Shown: piece by piece, positions 52,418 through 61,953 of the stretch | How the letters are laid out: each line of letters begins with the position of its first letter | Position numbering within the stretch: position 1 is the stretch's first letter | Assembly: GCF_043643765.1 (NCBI RefSeq) | Contig: NZ_JBHZSP010000004.1 | Location: forward strand, 186,001-250,000 | Reading direction: 5' to 3' | From: Marinomonas posidonica_A | GTDB taxonomy: Bacteria > Pseudomonadota > Gammaproteobacteria > Pseudomonadales > Marinomonadaceae | DNA length: 64,000 nucleotides | The notes under the pieces: generated by a model | Told to the model about the DNA's origin: nothing | The model's input: only the letters and a program-made list of their open reading frames with translations | The model's database searches: none | Program-made: the position numbers and the translations under genes

Positions 52418-52804
52418 TTAGTCTTCCAATACCATGATGCCTTCAATTTCCACTTGTACGCCTTTTGGTAGAGCGCGAACTCCCATCGCTGCGCGAGCTG
52501 GGTAAGGTTCTTTAACAAATTGCATCATCACTTCATTGACGGTGGCGAAGTTATTCAAATCGGTCATGAATATATTGAATTTCACTACGTTTTCCAAAGA
52601 GCCGCCAGCGGCTTCACATACAGCGGTTAGATTTTTAAAAACCTGAGTCGTTTGCTCAACGATGTCTTCGCTGATCACTTCCATCGTCTCAGGAACCAAA
52701 GGAATCTGGCCAGACAGATACACTGTGTTGCCAGCGCGAACAGCCTGTGAGTATGGGCCAATTGCAGCAGGCGCGTTTTCAGTGTGAATAACGTGTTTTG
52801 ACAT
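52418..52804 (-). CDS. ridA: Reactive intermediate deaminase RidA
   Basis: A 128-residue RidA/YjgF protein that hydrolyses reactive enamine/imine intermediates from PLP enzymes. Family marks are APAAIGPYSQAVRAGNTVYL, SGQIPLVPETMEV, VVKFNIFMTDLNNFATVN and the active-site Arg in PARAAMGVRALPKG. Length and GxxxEIEGI-like ending (VEIEGIMVLED) are usual. It follows spoT by about 40 bases on the same strand. Confidence 0.95.
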   Translation of the reverse strand: MSKHVIHTENAPAAIGPYSQAVRAGNTVYLSGQIPLVPETMEVISEDIVEQTTQVFKNLTAVCEAAGGSLENVVKFNIFMTDLNNFATVNEVMMQFVKEPYPARAAMGVRALPKGVQVEIEGIMVLED

Positions 52805-52844
52805 AGTAGTAATCCTTGTATAACTAAAGAAAGATTAGACGTAC

Positions 52845-54962
52845 TTAACGTCCAACAATGGTCTCTCGTGACACTTTTTCAACACAACGAACGGCTTTGA
52901 TTCGACGCATCACATCGGCCAATCCAACACGACTTGAAATGGTAATGTTAAGGCGTAATCGGCTAACTCGACCTCTTTCTATGATGTCTAAGTTTGATAC
53001 TTGGAAGTCGGTATCACTAATGGAGCTGGCAATCTTAGCAACGGCGCCCCGTTCATTGATGTAAGTGACAATTAAACTGATGTGCAGTTCTTCTTCGATC
53101 TCTTTACCCCAAGACATATGAATAAAGCGTTCAGGACTGGACAAATGATCTTGTACATTGGGGCAATTGAGATGGTGAATGACAATGCCTTTATCTACTT
53201 GCACATAGCCCACAATCGGGTCTCCCGGTATGGGGGCGCAACATTTTGCGTAGGAAATCAGCATGCCTTCTGAGCCGTTGACCTTAAAGGATTTTGGCGT
53301 AATTAGAGACTCTTCATCAATGTTGGGAAAGAGCTCTCGTGCGACAAGGTAACCGACATGTCGACCTTTACCAATGGATTCTAATAGGTCATCCATGCTG
53401 TCGAGTTGATGATTTTGAAGTACTAGCCCAATTTGCTCTGGTGTTAATTCTTCAATATTGGTTTGGAAAGCGTTCAAGGAACGAGTCAATAAACGGTGTC
53501 CAATTGAGATGGCGTTTTCTCTTTGCTTGTCTTTCAAGTAATGGCGGATATTGGTGCGTGCTTTACCTGTGATCGCAAAACTTAACCAAGCCACGTTTGG
53601 TTGGGCGTTTTTCGCGGTGATGATTTCTACGGTTTGGCCGCTTTCTAGCTGAGTGCTGAGTGGCGCCAAACGACGATTAATGCGACATGATATACAAGAG
53701 TTACCAATCTCTGTGTGTACACCATAAGCAAAATCAACAGGTGTCGCACCAGAAGGCAGCTCAATGATCTGGCCATTTGGTGTGAATACGTACACTTCGT
53801 CTGGGAACAGGTCGCTTTTAACATTGTCAACGAACTCGACAGGGTTACGCGCTTTCTGTTGAATTTCCAACAGACTTTTTACCCATTTGGTTGCTCTATC
53901 ATGATTGCTTGGTGCTGAAGAAGCGCCATTGACTTTATAAGCCCAATGGGCCGCGATACCATTATTTGCTACCAAATCCATTTCTTCAGTACGAATTTGG
54001 ATTTCCATAGGAATGCCATTGGTGCCCAATACGGTGGTATGCAAAGACTGATAGCCATTGGACTTAGGGACCGCAATGTAGTCTTTAAAACGACCTTCGA
54101 TTGGCTTAAATAACGCGTGAATGACCCCTAAAATGCGATAGCAGCTGTCATGACGATCAGTAACAATACGCACCCCCATGACGTCCATAATCTCATCGAG
54201 AGAGCGACGCTTTTTATCCATTTTCTGATAAATGCTGTAAATGTGCTTCTCACGCACGCTGATCTTGGCTTCAATGTAATCTGCCGCCAGTTCAGAGCGA
54301 ATGGTGTCTTCCAGTTTTTGCGTATCTTTAATGCGCTGTTGACCGTACTTTTTGTGGATAGCACGTTGCAGCATTTGCGCCCGCATGGGGTAATACGCCT
54401 GAAACGCCAAAGACTCAAGGTCGACTCGGACATTATACATACCCAGTCGATTTGCGATAGGCGCATAAATGTCTAGGGTTTCTTTGGCTATGCGGCGTTT
54501 CTTATGAGCTGGCATGGCATCAAGAGTGCGCATGTTATGCAGGCGATCGGCAAGCTTGACGAGAATGACGCGAATGTCATCTGCCATAGCCATGGCCATC
54601 TTCTGAAAATTATGAGCTTGTTTTTCGATCTGATTGTTGAACTCAAGGTGAGTTAATTTACTCACTCCGTCCACCAAACTAGCGACTTCTTCACCAAATT
54701 GCGCGGCCAGCGCTTCTCGGCTAATGCCTGTGTCTTCAATCACATCATGCAAAAGTGCCGCAGATAAACCATCACAGTCCATCCGCAATTCAGACAATAT
54801 TTTGGCTACCGCGAGCGGATGGGTGACATAAGGCTCGCCACTTTTTCGCTTTTGGCCATCGTGGGCTTGCTCTGCGTAATAGTAGGCGCGTTTAACTTTA
54901 GCAACTTGTTCGTAGGGTAAGTATTGGCTTAACCCTTGCGCTAATTCTTCAATGGTATACAT
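52845..54962 (-). CDS. spoT: Bifunctional (p)ppGpp synthetase/hydrolase SpoT
   Basis: A 705-residue alarmone enzyme. The N-terminal hydrolase domain has an intact HD site (ALLHDVIEDTGIS) and RLHNMRTLDAMP; the synthetase domain has RFKDYIAVPKSNGYQSLHTT; then a TGS domain (VYVFTPNGQIIELPSGATPV), a helical/zinc-finger-like region with AKCCAPIPGDPIVGYV, and a C-terminal ACT domain. The complete HD motif and the neighbours gmk and rpoZ identify SpoT rather than RelA. Confidence 0.96.
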   Translation of the reverse strand: MYTIEELAQGLSQYLPYEQVAKVKRAYYYAEQAHDGQKRKSGEPYVTHPLAVAKILSELRMDCDGLSAALLHDVIEDTGISREALAAQFGEEVASLVDGVSKLTHLEFNNQIEKQAHNFQKMAMAMADDIRVILVKLADRLHNMRTLDAMPAHKKRRIAKETLDIYAPIANRLGMYNVRVDLESLAFQAYYPMRAQMLQRAIHKKYGQQRIKDTQKLEDTIRSELAADYIEAKISVREKHIYSIYQKMDKKRRSLDEIMDVMGVRIVTDRHDSCYRILGVIHALFKPIEGRFKDYIAVPKSNGYQSLHTTVLGTNGIPMEIQIRTEEMDLVANNGIAAHWAYKVNGASSAPSNHDRATKWVKSLLEIQQKARNPVEFVDNVKSDLFPDEVYVFTPNGQIIELPSGATPVDFAYGVHTEIGNSCISCRINRRLAPLSTQLESGQTVEIITAKNAQPNVAWLSFAITGKARTNIRHYLKDKQRENAISIGHRLLTRSLNAFQTNIEELTPEQIGLVLQNHQLDSMDDLLESIGKGRHVGYLVARELFPNIDEESLITPKSFKVNGSEGMLISYAKCCAPIPGDPIVGYVQVDKGIVIHHLNCPNVQDHLSSPERFIHMSWGKEIEEELHISLIVTYINERGAVAKIASSISDTDFQVSNLDIIERGRVSRLRLNITISSRVGLADVMRRIKAVRCVEKVSRETIVGR

Positions 54963-55028
54963 CGCTCACCTCACAAAGGCAAACACGAGGTGCGACGGTT
55001 GTGTTATGAGCGATACCATTCATAGAGC

Positions 55029-55253
55029 TTAAAACTCGTGAACTGGACGTTGTTGCAAGTCTACATTTTTGGCGTTGATTAGGTCTTCAGCGATTTCACG
55101 TAACGCCACAACCGTAAACTTGTCGCCTTCTAGCGCAACTTGAGCGTCTTCGCCGCCTGTTGCTAGCTGACGGGCACGTTTTGACGCCACCATCACTAGT
55201 TCAAAGCGGTTATCAACATTTTCTAAGCAATCTTCTACGGTAACTCGAGCCAT
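55029..55253 (-). CDS. rpoZ: RNA polymerase omega subunit RpoZ
   Basis: A 74-residue protein beginning MARVTVEDCLENVDNRFELV and containing KRARQLATGGE, the omega-subunit signature. It assists RNA polymerase assembly and, in E. coli, forms part of a ppGpp site. It lies between gmk and spoT, 66 bases before spoT. Confidence 0.97.
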   Translation of the reverse strand: MARVTVEDCLENVDNRFELVMVASKRARQLATGGEDAQVALEGDKFTVVALREIAEDLINAKNVDLQQRPVHEF

Positions 55254-55311
55254 TTTGACCTCTGTGTTTAATTTATCTGTTTATCCAAGGGTGATTTTAC
55301 TTAACGGCTTC

Positions 55312-55935
55312 TCATAAAGACAAGAGATCATTGATGAGATTGCCATATTTTTCTTGTATTTTCGGGGTTTTAGCACGCATGGCGGTAAAAATAGCCGCCA
55401 TTTCAGTTAAGGCGTTGTCAAAATCATCATTGATGATGACAAAATCATATTCATGGTAGTGAGACATTTCATTGGCGGCCTTTGCCATACGGCGCTGGAT
55501 GACCTCTTCTGAGTCGGTTGCACGACCTTTTAATCGCTCTTCCAAAGATGCCAGCGACGGCGGCAAAATAAAGATGCCGATGGCATTTGGGTACAAGTGG
55601 CGAACTTGTCGAGCGCCTTGCCAGTCGATCTCTAGAATAACGTCAAGACCTTGTTCTAGCATGCTAAAAATCGATGCTTTCGACGTGCCATAATAGTTAT
55701 CGAAGACTTGGGCGTGCTCAAAAAAGGCGTCTTCAGCAATCATGTCTAAAAAATTTTCAACATCGGTGAAATAGTATTCACGCCCATGTTCTTCGCCTTC
55801 TCGAGCGGCACGCGTGGTATGAGAGATTGAAATCCGCACCTTATCATCTTGTTTTAACAAGGCTTTGTATAAGGATGATTTGCCCGCTCCCGACGGCGCC
55901 GATAAGATAAATAAATTGCCTTTGTGTTCGCCCAT
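55312..55935 (-). CDS. gmk: Guanylate kinase Gmk
   Basis: A 207-residue kinase converting GMP to GDP. P-loop SAPSGAGKSSLYKAL, GMP-binding RISISHTTRAAREGEEHGRE and YYGTSKASIF, and the EIDWQGARQV segment are complete. It is the first gene of gmk-rpoZ-spoT-ridA, which links guanine nucleotide supply to the stringent response. Confidence 0.97.
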   Translation of the reverse strand: MGEHKGNLFILSAPSGAGKSSLYKALLKQDDKVRISISHTTRAAREGEEHGREYYFTDVENFLDMIAEDAFFEHAQVFDNYYGTSKASIFSMLEQGLDVILEIDWQGARQVRHLYPNAIGIFILPPSLASLEERLKGRATDSEEVIQRRMAKAANEMSHYHEYDFVIINDDFDNALTEMAAIFTAMRAKTPKIQEKYGNLINDLLSL

Positions 55936-56186
55936 GAGATCTCTTTAAATCCGCCAACAATAATCAAATGTAAGCCGTTTAGTGTACCACAGTTTTGCAA
56001 AAGGATAGCTAGCCGATTTGTTCGCAAAGAGACGGTAATAAGCTGTCAGATGTGATCGCTAGTCTTGCCGATATTCTGTGTACGATGGCGAGAAACGAAG
56101 GAATTATAAGGAAAAAAATAAAAAGACGACTAAGCTTCAGAAAAGTATTGTTGCGAAGTTTAATCAAGTTGTAAGGAAGCAAGTCA

Positions 56187-58382
56187 ATGGATTCAACCTC
56201 CCATTTCGATTCGTCAATGTTAATGTCTGCTCCAAAAAAAGTTTGCAAAGTGTTATCTGTTGAAGACGATGCGGGCTATCAAATGGCGCTAATGAACAGT
56301 CTAAGTGCCCTCCAATACGATGGTAAAAAGGTCGAATTTTTGAAGGCATCTTCCGCCAGTGAGGCGGCCGTCGTCATTGCAGAAAATCCTGACATTGCTG
56401 TCATTTTCTTAGATGTTGTGATGGAAACTGATCGTGCTGGTTTGGGGTTAATTGGCACCATCCGAGAAGTGATCGGTAATGATCTAGTGCGCATAGTGCT
56501 ATTAACAGGGCAACCCGGCATGATGCCAACGGATAATCTGGTTGGCCAATACGACATAGATGATTATTGGTGTAAATCTGACCTGACTCAGGCGCATTTA
56601 CAAACCATAGTACTCAGTAATATTCGTACCTGGGAACACTTGCTAGCCATGCAAGAAGCGCGTCATAGCATGCAGTTGTTGCTGTTTTCCAGCCAACGTT
56701 TGTCTTCAAAAAAAGACATGTTGGAATATACCCATTCGATATTAGAAGAAATTAGCCATCTATTAAAAATTGAGCAGGGTGGCATTGTGTGTTTTTTTAA
56801 TTCAGAGCAAGAAAAGCTTGAAGATGCGCTTATAGTGGCCGCCAGTGGCGAGTACTTACCTTATGTTCATCAATTTGCGTCGATGGTCATTAAAGATGAG
56901 GTTCTAAATGAAGCTGCACGACAGACCAGTTTAAGTAAGAGGCATACGTTCCTAGAAGGCTTTTCGGTATTGTATTTTTCGAACAAAGAGTTGGAGGGGC
57001 GAGATTACATCGTTGTCGTTAAACTCAATCGAAATTTAACCAGTAACGAAGTGAATCTGCTACAAGTTTTTTGTGAAAATATCAGCGCTGGTTTTCGCAA
57101 TGTGGCCTTAAACAACAAGTTGTCTGAGCTCGCTTATATTGAGCCTACTTCGGGTATACACAATAAAAATTGGCTGGTTCGTGAGATTCGTCACATGTTT
57201 TCTTGGGAGCGAGAAAAAGCCAAATTGCTTATGTTACATGTAGAGGATTTAGCTTACACCGAATCGGTATTGGGGACAAAATATTGCGACCAACTGACCT
57301 TGTCGTTGTACGAATATTTATGTGATTTCTTTGATAACACAGTGGATGTGGCGTTGTTTGAACGAGACACTATTGTGATGGTCATTTATGACAATAAAGA
57401 GTATCACGAGGCCAATCTAGAGAGAGTGATCCACCCTAATGTGACGGTGGAAGATGCCATTCACTCCTTGGATTTAACCATCAGCTTGGTGAACTTTGCC
57501 GATTTCCCGAATTACGAAGCAGAACAGTTGGTCAGTGTCGGCAAAAGTACATTGGAACGTGCCAAGTATGAAGGGGTGTCTTTTTTAGCCTTTTCAGAAG
57601 AATTAGCCTCTGCCATGTTCAGTCGATATGAGCTCTTGAAAGAGCTTCGAGACGTGATTTTACAGGATGAAATGGAGGTCTATTTTCAGCCTAAAGTGTC
57701 ATTGATTGATGATACGTTAATTGGCTTTGAAGCCTTGGCTCGTTGGAAAAACCGAAGTGGTAATTTTGTTTCACCAGAACAGTTTATCGCATTGGCGGAA
57801 AGCAGTGGTTTAGTCGACAAATTGGATCGACAAATTTTGCGTAAAACCTGTAAAGCGATTAATGACCTAAAGGCCATTGGTGTGAGTGTGCCTATCTCCG
57901 TGAACGTGGCGGGTAATGAAATTGCTCGTCCGAGTTATTTTGAACAATTTACCACTATCTTAAGAGAGGAAAATATTGATAATAATTTGATCGAGTTGGA
58001 AATTACCGAATCGCAATTTATTGAAGAAAAAACCACGATCAATCGCCACCTTGATACCTTGAAAGAGATTGGAGTCCGAGTGAATATCGATGATTTTGGC
58101 ACCGGCTATTCATCATTGACTTATTTGTCGACCTTATCTGTTTCCACCATCAAAATTGATCAAAGTTTTGTTTGGCGAATGGAAAACTCGGCAAAAGATT
58201 GGAAAATATTAAAAATGATTATCGAGCTAGGTCGCTCTCTAGGGTTAGATGTGATTGCAGAAGGCATTGAGACAGAACAGCAAAAAGCGCATTTACGATC
58301 ATTGGGGTGTGAACAAGGTCAAGGGTACTTGTTTGCTAAGCCTATGCCGCTGACTGAGGTAATGGCTTGGGTGAAATCATGA
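56187..58382 (+). CDS. Response regulator with DUF3369, degenerate GGDEF and EAL domains (c-di-GMP phosphodiesterase)
   Basis: A 731-residue cytoplasmic protein. Receiver at ~20-145 with acidic Glu26-Asp27-Asp28, phospho-acceptor Asp76 (IFLDVVMETD) and KSD in place of the usual KP. The next region (~150-320, TWEHLLAMQEARHSMQLLLF) resembles DUF3369, found after receivers in this type of protein. A degenerate GGDEF domain (~325-480) lacks the GG[DE]EF motif. The EAL domain (~490-730) is complete: GFEALARW, NVAGNE, LELEITES, NIDDFGTGYSSL, KIDQSF, AEGIETE and QGYLFAKPM, so c-di-GMP hydrolysis is expected. AAGGAAG precedes the ATG. It overlaps the following kinase gene (ATGA), its likely phosphodonor. 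Confidence 0.88.
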   Translation: MDSTSHFDSSMLMSAPKKVCKVLSVEDDAGYQMALMNSLSALQYDGKKVEFLKASSASEAAVVIAENPDIAVIFLDVVMETDRAGLGLIGTIREVIGNDLVRIVLLTGQPGMMPTDNLVGQYDIDDYWCKSDLTQAHLQTIVLSNIRTWEHLLAMQEARHSMQLLLFSSQRLSSKKDMLEYTHSILEEISHLLKIEQGGIVCFFNSEQEKLEDALIVAASGEYLPYVHQFASMVIKDEVLNEAARQTSLSKRHTFLEGFSVLYFSNKELEGRDYIVVVKLNRNLTSNEVNLLQVFCENISAGFRNVALNNKLSELAYIEPTSGIHNKNWLVREIRHMFSWEREKAKLLMLHVEDLAYTESVLGTKYCDQLTLSLYEYLCDFFDNTVDVALFERDTIVMVIYDNKEYHEANLERVIHPNVTVEDAIHSLDLTISLVNFADFPNYEAEQLVSVGKSTLERAKYEGVSFLAFSEELASAMFSRYELLKELRDVILQDEMEVYFQPKVSLIDDTLIGFEALARWKNRSGNFVSPEQFIALAESSGLVDKLDRQILRKTCKAINDLKAIGVSVPISVNVAGNEIARPSYFEQFTTILREENIDNNLIELEITESQFIEEKTTINRHLDTLKEIGVRVNIDDFGTGYSSLTYLSTLSVSTIKIDQSFVWRMENSAKDWKILKMIIELGRSLGLDVIAEGIETEQQKAHLRSLGCEQGQGYLFAKPMPLTEVMAWVKS

Positions 58383-60259
58383 CAGACTCTCCCTCGTCAT
58401 TTTGGCAAAAACGGTTGCCGGATAAGCGACAATTGATCTTGGCTTTAGCTTTGCTACTGCTCGTAGTGGTTTCTATCAGTGTGGCCAGTTATCGATTTTT
58501 TTGGCAACAGAAAGAAAGCCAGTTAGCCTGGAGCGAAACAGAGCTGTTGACTAGAAGCAGTAGCGCTTTCAGTCGCCAAGTGGGGTACATCAAAAAGAAC
58601 ACATTGTTGCTGCGTAACAGTGTTAAGGATCGTTTGAAGTTATACGCTGAACTGTCAGATGATTACGATTGGAAGAGCGCGATTGCTGATGAGTTTCGAT
58701 TATTTGCGGCCACATCGGAGTTAATCTCACAAGTTCGTTGGATGTCTGCAGATGGTATGGAATTGGTGCGGGTAAACTCACAAGGTGGCGTCGTCTATCG
58801 TGTGCCCGAAGCGCAATTGCAGAATAAACAAAATCGACCTTACATTAAGCAAGCTTCGATTAGACCGGATGATGTCTACGTTTCCCCTCTGGATCTCAAT
58901 GTTGACAATGGTGAAGTCGTTTGGCCTTTCCAGCCGACCGTGCGTGGTGTATTGCGTATTTCTGGTCGTGATTCAGGGTTTTTAGTGGTGAATTACAATT
59001 TAGCGGACATGTTTGATCAGCTTAAACAGCTGAATAATGACCTTGTTCACCTAGAAGTACTCGACAAACAAGGTGGCTGGATCATGTCAGATGACCAATC
59101 ATTGGAGTGGGGTCATGTGTTACGCCCTACCGAAGAGGGGGTGCGGATGTCCAGCCGATTTCCGGATGTATGGCAAAGTATTCTATCGGATGGAATGGAT
59201 CTGAAGCGGCATTGGGGGCAAGGACGCTTATGGAGCTTCATGCGTTTTTATTTAGACGAAGAAGACAGTTTACAGCCGAGAGAAGTCCCTTTTATTTACC
59301 TTGTGGCCCATTCCGAACCGACCGCATTTGCTCGCTGGCATCTTACGCTAATACTCAGTATTGCTCTGTCAGCAGGCATTGTTTATCTGTTATTGGCTTG
59401 GTGGTGTTGGCGCCATTTGCAAGCTCAATTTACCAGTAAGCGATTGTTAAAGCACCTCAAACGTGAAAAACGTCAAACCGATCAGGCCAATCAAAAATTG
59501 CATGAGATGAATAAAAGGCTAGTAGAGCTTCAAGATGAACTGGTTGAAACCAGTAAATTGTCTTCGCTGGGGATGATGGTATCCGGCTTAGCTCATGATA
59601 TTTATACACCGTTAGGTGGCGTTAAGTTGGCGCTTTCGTCAGGAAGGCAGCTCATCGATAAACCAGAGTTGACCCCTGAAAATATCGAACGAGTCAGCGT
59701 CTCATTAAGCATTGCTGAGAAAAATTTGAACCGGGCGTTGGCGGTTGTATCGGGTTTTAAGCGGATAGCATCGGATCGCGCCATTCAAGACATCCAATCT
59801 TTTTTCTTTAAGGATGTTCTGGATGATTTACTTTTTACTTATCAGCCACGTTTTAAAAAACGTCCGAAAGTGATCGTCATGTCTGAGTGCCCTGAACGAA
59901 TTGAAATGCAGGGATACCCTGGTGTGATGTCGCAAATCGTTCAGAATCTTCTCGACAATGCATTGGAATATGCCTTCCATGAAAATGAAGCGGGTCAGAT
60001 TCGCATTACGGCTAATCAAGTCGGAAGCGATTTAGAGCTGGTGGTACAAGACGATGGTTTTGGTATCGCATCGGAGATTATAGGCACGGTGTTTGATCCT
60101 TTTAAAACCACTGGACGAGACAGACAACACAATGGTTTAGGCTTGTACTTGGTTCACCAATGGGTTTATAAGCTGATGAAAGGGCGATTGAACCTAGAAT
60201 CGGAATTGGGTGTGGGGACCCGTTTCCAAATAAGCATTCCTTTATATATCGAAAAATAA
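58379..60259 (+). CDS. Cache-type membrane histidine kinase, partner of the EAL regulator
   Basis: A 626-residue inner-membrane sensor kinase. Helices at ~18-40 and ~322-345 flank a ~280-residue periplasmic Cache-like sensor (RWMSADGMELVRVNSQGG, RPYIKQASIRPDDVYVSPLD). A coiled coil (~355-395) leads to the H-box LAHDIYTPLGG with His406, and the ATPase domain has QNLLDNALEY, DDGFGIA, FDPFKTTGRD and NGLGLYLVHQW. All kinase motifs are intact, and the H-box resembles that of NtrB/DctB-like kinases. The ATG overlaps the EAL gene stop, so the pair is one operon. Small-molecule sensing is inferred from the Cache fold. Confidence 0.88.
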   Translation: MTDSPSSFWQKRLPDKRQLILALALLLLVVVSISVASYRFFWQQKESQLAWSETELLTRSSSAFSRQVGYIKKNTLLLRNSVKDRLKLYAELSDDYDWKSAIADEFRLFAATSELISQVRWMSADGMELVRVNSQGGVVYRVPEAQLQNKQNRPYIKQASIRPDDVYVSPLDLNVDNGEVVWPFQPTVRGVLRISGRDSGFLVVNYNLADMFDQLKQLNNDLVHLEVLDKQGGWIMSDDQSLEWGHVLRPTEEGVRMSSRFPDVWQSILSDGMDLKRHWGQGRLWSFMRFYLDEEDSLQPREVPFIYLVAHSEPTAFARWHLTLILSIALSAGIVYLLLAWWCWRHLQAQFTSKRLLKHLKREKRQTDQANQKLHEMNKRLVELQDELVETSKLSSLGMMVSGLAHDIYTPLGGVKLALSSGRQLIDKPELTPENIERVSVSLSIAEKNLNRALAVVSGFKRIASDRAIQDIQSFFFKDVLDDLLFTYQPRFKKRPKVIVMSECPERIEMQGYPGVMSQIVQNLLDNALEYAFHENEAGQIRITANQVGSDLELVVQDDGFGIASEIIGTVFDPFKTTGRDRQHNGLGLYLVHQWVYKLMKGRLNLESELGVGTRFQISIPLYIEK

Positions 60260-60284
60260 CCTTTATTTAAATGGCTCGTATACA

Positions 60285-61496
60285 TCAGACCTGTGGCTTG
60301 CTGGACAGAGGTTTCGGGCTAGCAAACCACCCTAAGGTCATCCAGATCACACCAATCGACAAGAGCACATACAGTGGCGGCTGCCATGACTGCTGCCAGT
60401 CATACAAGGCACCAATCAGTACCGGCCCTAATGCGGCCAAGGTGTAACCAAAAAGTTGCGACATGCCGGATAAACTGGCCGCTTGTTTTGGCGTATCGGT
60501 TCGCATACCGATAAAAGACAGTCCCAAAATAAAGCCCATACTGATGCCAAAACCATAGCTTAATGACCAAAAGCCAGACAAAGTCGGCACATACAGCCAG
60601 CCTAAAATACTGAGAATAGTCAGACTGGTAGCAAACAAGCATAAACGTCTATGACTACCTAAGTATTGAATAAAGGGCGCTAGAATAAGTGAAGGCAGTG
60701 CGCCCGCCAGTTGCAAATAACCTTGATACAATCCTGCTGTGGTATCTGTATAGCCGTGACTCACTAAAATAGCTGGAATCCATGCCACTACTATGTAATT
60801 AAATAGAGAGTTAACCGCCAAAAAACCAGCCACTTGCCATGACGATAAGCGTCGCCACAATCCGCCATTGGTTTCACCACGCGTATTCTTAGGTTGATGA
60901 TGTTGTGTGATACGGCAGCAAAACCACACTACAATCGCAGGCAAAATAATCACCGCCTGACAAGCCAAAGCAAATGACCAACCACTGATAGGAAGTTGCG
61001 CCTGATTGGCGAAGTCGCTTAAGGGCACCGCAAAACTTGACATCATAAAGCCGCCAACGCCCATCATTAATACGTAAATGGCGGTGAGCTGTACAACAAA
61101 CTGGGGAAACTCGCGCTTTAATAAACTGGGTAGCAATACATTGCCAATGGCAATGCCTGCACCGATTAAAAGTGCGCCCAAGTAAAGGCTGCCAATAGAG
61201 CCTGTAGCGCGAATCAACATCCCTATGGCGATCAGAATCACACCGCAGGCGAGAATTTTTTCGATACGAAAAAAGCGTGTTAGCCAAGACGCTACAGGGG
61301 CAAATATTGCAAAGGCCAATAAAGGAATACTGACCAACAAGCCGGATTGTGAGCTATTTAATTGCAACTCCTGACTGATACGATCCAGCAAGGGCGGCAA
61401 TCCTGTTATTGGACCGCGTAAACATAGGGCTATCAGGAAAATAAAGACCAGCAAGAACCAAGCATCATGCTTCATTAATTGTTTTATTGTTTTCAT
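60285..61496 (-). CDS. CynX/NimT-family MFS transporter
   Basis: A 403-residue inner-membrane protein with twelve helices, of the CynX/NimT branch of the major facilitator superfamily (cyanate and nitroimidazole transporters; most members have unknown substrates). The opening LRGPITGLPPLLDRISQEL, GIAIGNVLLPSLLKREFPQ and SLSGMSQLFGYTLAALGPVL are typical. It follows the SMR exporter on the same strand with a 49-base gap. No cyanase gene is nearby, so cyanate transport is not supported. Confidence 0.82.
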   Translation of the reverse strand: MKTIKQLMKHDAWFLLVFIFLIALCLRGPITGLPPLLDRISQELQLNSSQSGLLVSIPLLAFAIFAPVASWLTRFFRIEKILACGVILIAIGMLIRATGSIGSLYLGALLIGAGIAIGNVLLPSLLKREFPQFVVQLTAIYVLMMGVGGFMMSSFAVPLSDFANQAQLPISGWSFALACQAVIILPAIVVWFCCRITQHHQPKNTRGETNGGLWRRLSSWQVAGFLAVNSLFNYIVVAWIPAILVSHGYTDTTAGLYQGYLQLAGALPSLILAPFIQYLGSHRRLCLFATSLTILSILGWLYVPTLSGFWSLSYGFGISMGFILGLSFIGMRTDTPKQAASLSGMSQLFGYTLAALGPVLIGALYDWQQSWQPPLYVLLSIGVIWMTLGWFASPKPLSSKPQV

Positions 61497-61545
61497 GGAT
61501 GTCCTTAATATTGCAGATTACGTGTGCAAGGTCGCCATTATACGC

Positions 61546-61863
61546 TCAAGCAGCGAACTTAAGTAAGGCTACACCAAGGATGATCAAAAGCACGCCCATG
61601 TAGCGCATTAATGAGGTCGGGTCACCGTAAAACCAGACACCAACTAAAAAGGTGCCCGCGGCACCAATACCTGTCCAGACAGCGTAAGCCGTTCCCATAG
61701 GAATGTCTTTTTGCGCCATCCATAACAAACTTCCACTGATCATCATAAAGCTAATAGCGATGACAATACCTAATACGCGAGACTCACTAGATTGCGCCAT
61801 TTTTAGGCCAATTGGCCAACCGATTTCGGTGAACCCCGCTAACAACAAATACAACCAACTCAT
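61546..61863 (-). CDS. SugE/Gdx-type small multidrug resistance exporter
   Basis: A 105-residue, four-helix inner-membrane protein. It has the essential Glu in helix 1 (AGFTEIGWPIGLK) and GTAYAVWTGIGAAGTFLVG, as in SugE/Gdx guanidinium exporters rather than EmrE. A Pro follows the helix-1 Trp (GWP). It is divergent from a LysR-type gene 90 bases away, and lies before the MFS gene. No guanidine riboswitch fits in the short upstream gap, so LysR control is more likely. Substrate unknown: guanidinium or a quaternary ammonium compound. Confidence 0.85.
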   Translation of the reverse strand: MSWLYLLLAGFTEIGWPIGLKMAQSSESRVLGIVIAISFMMISGSLLWMAQKDIPMGTAYAVWTGIGAAGTFLVGVWFYGDPTSLMRYMGVLLIILGVALLKFAA

Positions 61864-61953
61864 GGCAACGCCCTCCCAATGCAGAGACTATTTGCCGTGC
61901 ATACTATCAACAACTAAGATGATTAAAAGTTAGTAACTATCGAAATTATTCAT

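Noticed and set aside
61864..61953. Guanidine riboswitch upstream of the SugE-like gene.
   Set aside because: The gap is only 90 bases, shared with a divergent gene, and I see no conserved riboswitch core.
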